DNA of 6,685 nt, taken from assembly GCA_030625445.1 (NCBI GenBank), contig DAOUQU010000087.1:1-6685 (forward strand), in the 5' to 3' direction. Under the pieces are notes generated by a model that was given only the letters and a program-made list of their open reading frames with translations, did no database searches and was not told where the DNA came from. This document shows, piece after piece, positions 5,406-6,685 of the stretch. Numbering within the stretch: position 1 is the stretch's first letter; each line of letters starts with the position of its first letter. The position numbers and the translations under genes are program-made. The DNA is from Gammaproteobacteria bacterium (GTDB taxonomy: Bacteria; Pseudomonadota; Gammaproteobacteria; Chromatiales; Chromatiaceae).

Positions 5406-5701
5406 GAGTTAGATTATTTGCCAGAATTCTACGGCAGGATGCTTTTAGTCAGTCGAAAATGGACAGCTATCATAACCTTGTGCAGATAAAAAAACACGCA
5501 TGATTCAAAATGGTTTCGAAACAATCAGGGAGAAAAGCGAGACGGGAGGAACCGCTGTTGAATATATTGTGGATTTTTGCTGAAAAGGCTTTCTTTTCCT
5601 CCTCCATTGCGGCATTATCACGTTCATTTTTTAGTTCAGAAAGTAATTTCCTTCTGATCCACACTCATTCACTTTTCACTTAACCTTCAGGATCTACGCA
5701 A
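5406..5701. other. Divergent intergenic region without a convincing gene
   Basis: This 296-nt, relatively AT-rich gap should hold the promoters of the flanking divergent genes. A minus-strand TATGAT (5469-5474) could be the -10 of the membrane-anchored gene, but its -35 is poor. On the plus strand, AGGA at 5689-5692 lies 9 nt before the transporter ATG and is its likely ribosome site. An imperfect inverted repeat, CAGAAAG/CCTTCTG (5637-5656), is a possible operator, weakly supported. A 64-codon minus-strand frame is present but not convincing. Confidence 0.5.
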
Positions 5702-6685
5702 ATGAGTAAAGAGAGTCTTCAGGGCTTTATGGTCATTGTCGGAGCACTGCTCATACAGATGTCGCTCGGCGCCATATACGCATGGAACGTTTTCACACCA
5801 ACGCTCATAGAAGCAGGCTGGTCAACCGCTGATACACAGTGGCCATTCACCATCGGTCTCGTCAGCTTTGCCGTGGTGATGGTCTATGCGGGACGACATC
5901 TATACAGCATTGGCCCGCGGGCGCTCACGATTGCCGGCGGCCTGTTGCTTGGCATCGGGTATGCAATTGCCGGTGTGACCGGCGGCACATCATTCTGGCC
6001 GGTGGTATTTGGCATCGGCATCCTTGGCGGCGCAGGCATCGGCCTGGGGTATGTCGTCCCCATTGCCGTTGGCATGCAGTGGTTCCCGGATAAAAAGGGA
6101 TTGATCACCGGCATTGCTGTGGCGGGATTTGGACTCGGCGCCATGATCTGGGTAAAACTCGCCGGTTCCTGGGGCAACCTCCTTGTCAGCTTTGGGATTG
6201 CCGATACATTCATCATCTATGGTGTGCTGTTTGCCACAACAGTCTTGATCGGTAGTTTGTGGATGCGGTTTCCAGCACACTTTGAACCACCCACTGCTGA
6301 TACCCCCACAAGCCGACACGACTTCAATAGTCGTGAAATGCGCCGCACGACCCAGTATTGGTCGATCTTTGCCACATTTGCAGTCGGCGCAACCGCCGGC
6401 CTTATGTGTATTGGCCTGATGAAGCTGTTTCCCGGTAAGGCGTTGGTTGCAGCAGGAGTGGACAGCGCCGAGGCAAGCAGTATTGCAGGCACCGCCATGG
6501 TGGTATTTGCACTGGCAAATGCTGCAGGGCGGATTGGCTGGGGCAAGATCAGCGATATGATCGGACATGCAGTCAATTGCGACCAAAATGGAAGGCGAAC
6601 GTCTATTGCTGCAATGATGGCGTCACAAGGCCTGTTTGTCAGCATGTTCCCCTATGTTGCTGGAGAGCCTATGCTTTTAATGCTG
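5702..6685 (+). CDS. MFS transporter, oxalate/formate antiporter (OFA) family, 3' end missing
   Basis: The 328 residues visible are the first two thirds to three quarters of an inner-membrane carrier with 12 expected membrane segments; the C-terminus lies beyond the window. OFA-family signs are SLGAIYAWNVF in segment 1 (21-31) and GIGLGYVVPIAVGMQWFPDKKGLITGIAVAGFGLGA (112-147, only key parts quoted), where the FPDKKG turn is characteristic. The central cytoplasmic loop is about 190-220. The second-half motif is GRIGWGKISD (276-285). The first-half motif A loop reads AGRHLYSIGPRAL, with Tyr68 where an Asp is usual. The second-half loop has about seven extra residues (HAVNCDQ) before GRR. OFA proteins exchange small carboxylates such as oxalate and formate; the substrate here cannot be told. 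The start ATG 5702 has AGGA 9 nt upstream. No neighbouring catabolic gene helps assign a substrate. Confidence 0.9.
   Translation, partial: MSKESLQGFMVIVGALLIQMSLGAIYAWNVFTPTLIEAGWSTADTQWPFTIGLVSFAVVMVYAGRHLYSIGPRALTIAGGLLLGIGYAIAGVTGGTSFWPVVFGIGILGGAGIGLGYVVPIAVGMQWFPDKKGLITGIAVAGFGLGAMIWVKLAGSWGNLLVSFGIADTFIIYGVLFATTVLIGSLWMRFPAHFEPPTADTPTSRHDFNSREMRRTTQYWSIFATFAVGATAGLMCIGLMKLFPGKALVAAGVDSAEASSIAGTAMVVFALANAAGRIGWGKISDMIGHAVNCDQNGRRTSIAAMMASQGLFVSMFPYVAGEPMLLML

Noticed and set aside
5470..5664. Minus-strand 64-codon frame starting with GTG
   Set aside because: No ribosome site, a non-ATG start, no recognisable domain and a location in a divergent promoter region. A real small protein cannot be excluded, but support is too weak.
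5990..6645. Long minus-strand frames within the transporter gene
   Set aside because: They are antisense to an evident MFS protein, and their Cys/His-rich or Pro/Ala-rich products are typical shadow frames.

Overview
The window looks like chromosomal DNA from a gammaproteobacterium. The evidence is a ZnuABC/Zur zinc system of gammaproteobacterial type, REP-like palindromes with a GTAG head and a hairpin (the layout of Pseudomonas and Xanthomonas REPs), and moderately high GC codon use. I cannot name a genus; a free-living or symbiotic sulfur-oxidising lineage is only a guess.

Positions 4045 down to 1 (minus strand) hold a tightly packed zinc-uptake operon read right to left: znuA (periplasmic zinc-binding protein), znuC (ATPase), znuB (permease), zur (zinc-sensing repressor), yidD (membrane-protein insertion factor), and a HIT-superfamily protein resembling GDP-hexose phosphorylases that runs off the left edge. 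All junctions overlap by 4-14 nt except znuC-znuB. That junction is a 158-nt gap holding an inverted pair of REP elements and a telomere-like 7-bp tandem repeat.

A short divergent region (about 4025-4083) separates znuA from a plus-strand gene for an unrecognised Cys4 zinc-ribbon protein. It contains a clear Zur-box palindrome that covers the extended -10 of znuA and probably the -10 of the divergent gene. Both directions are therefore likely derepressed when zinc is scarce, and zur, lying inside the operon, would be autoregulated. The operon structure extends this control, by inference, to yidD and the phosphorylase-like gene.

The zinc-ribbon gene converges on a minus-strand gene for a membrane-anchored Pro/Gln/Glu-rich protein. 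A second inverted REP pair lies in that convergent gap. A divergent gap of about 296 nt (5406-5701) shows no convincing gene. A plus-strand MFS transporter of the oxalate/formate antiporter (OFA) type then begins and runs off the right edge.

The most interesting part is the zinc island: a probable Zur-controlled divergent zinc-ribbon protein of unknown function, plus two non-zinc genes joined by translational coupling to zur.
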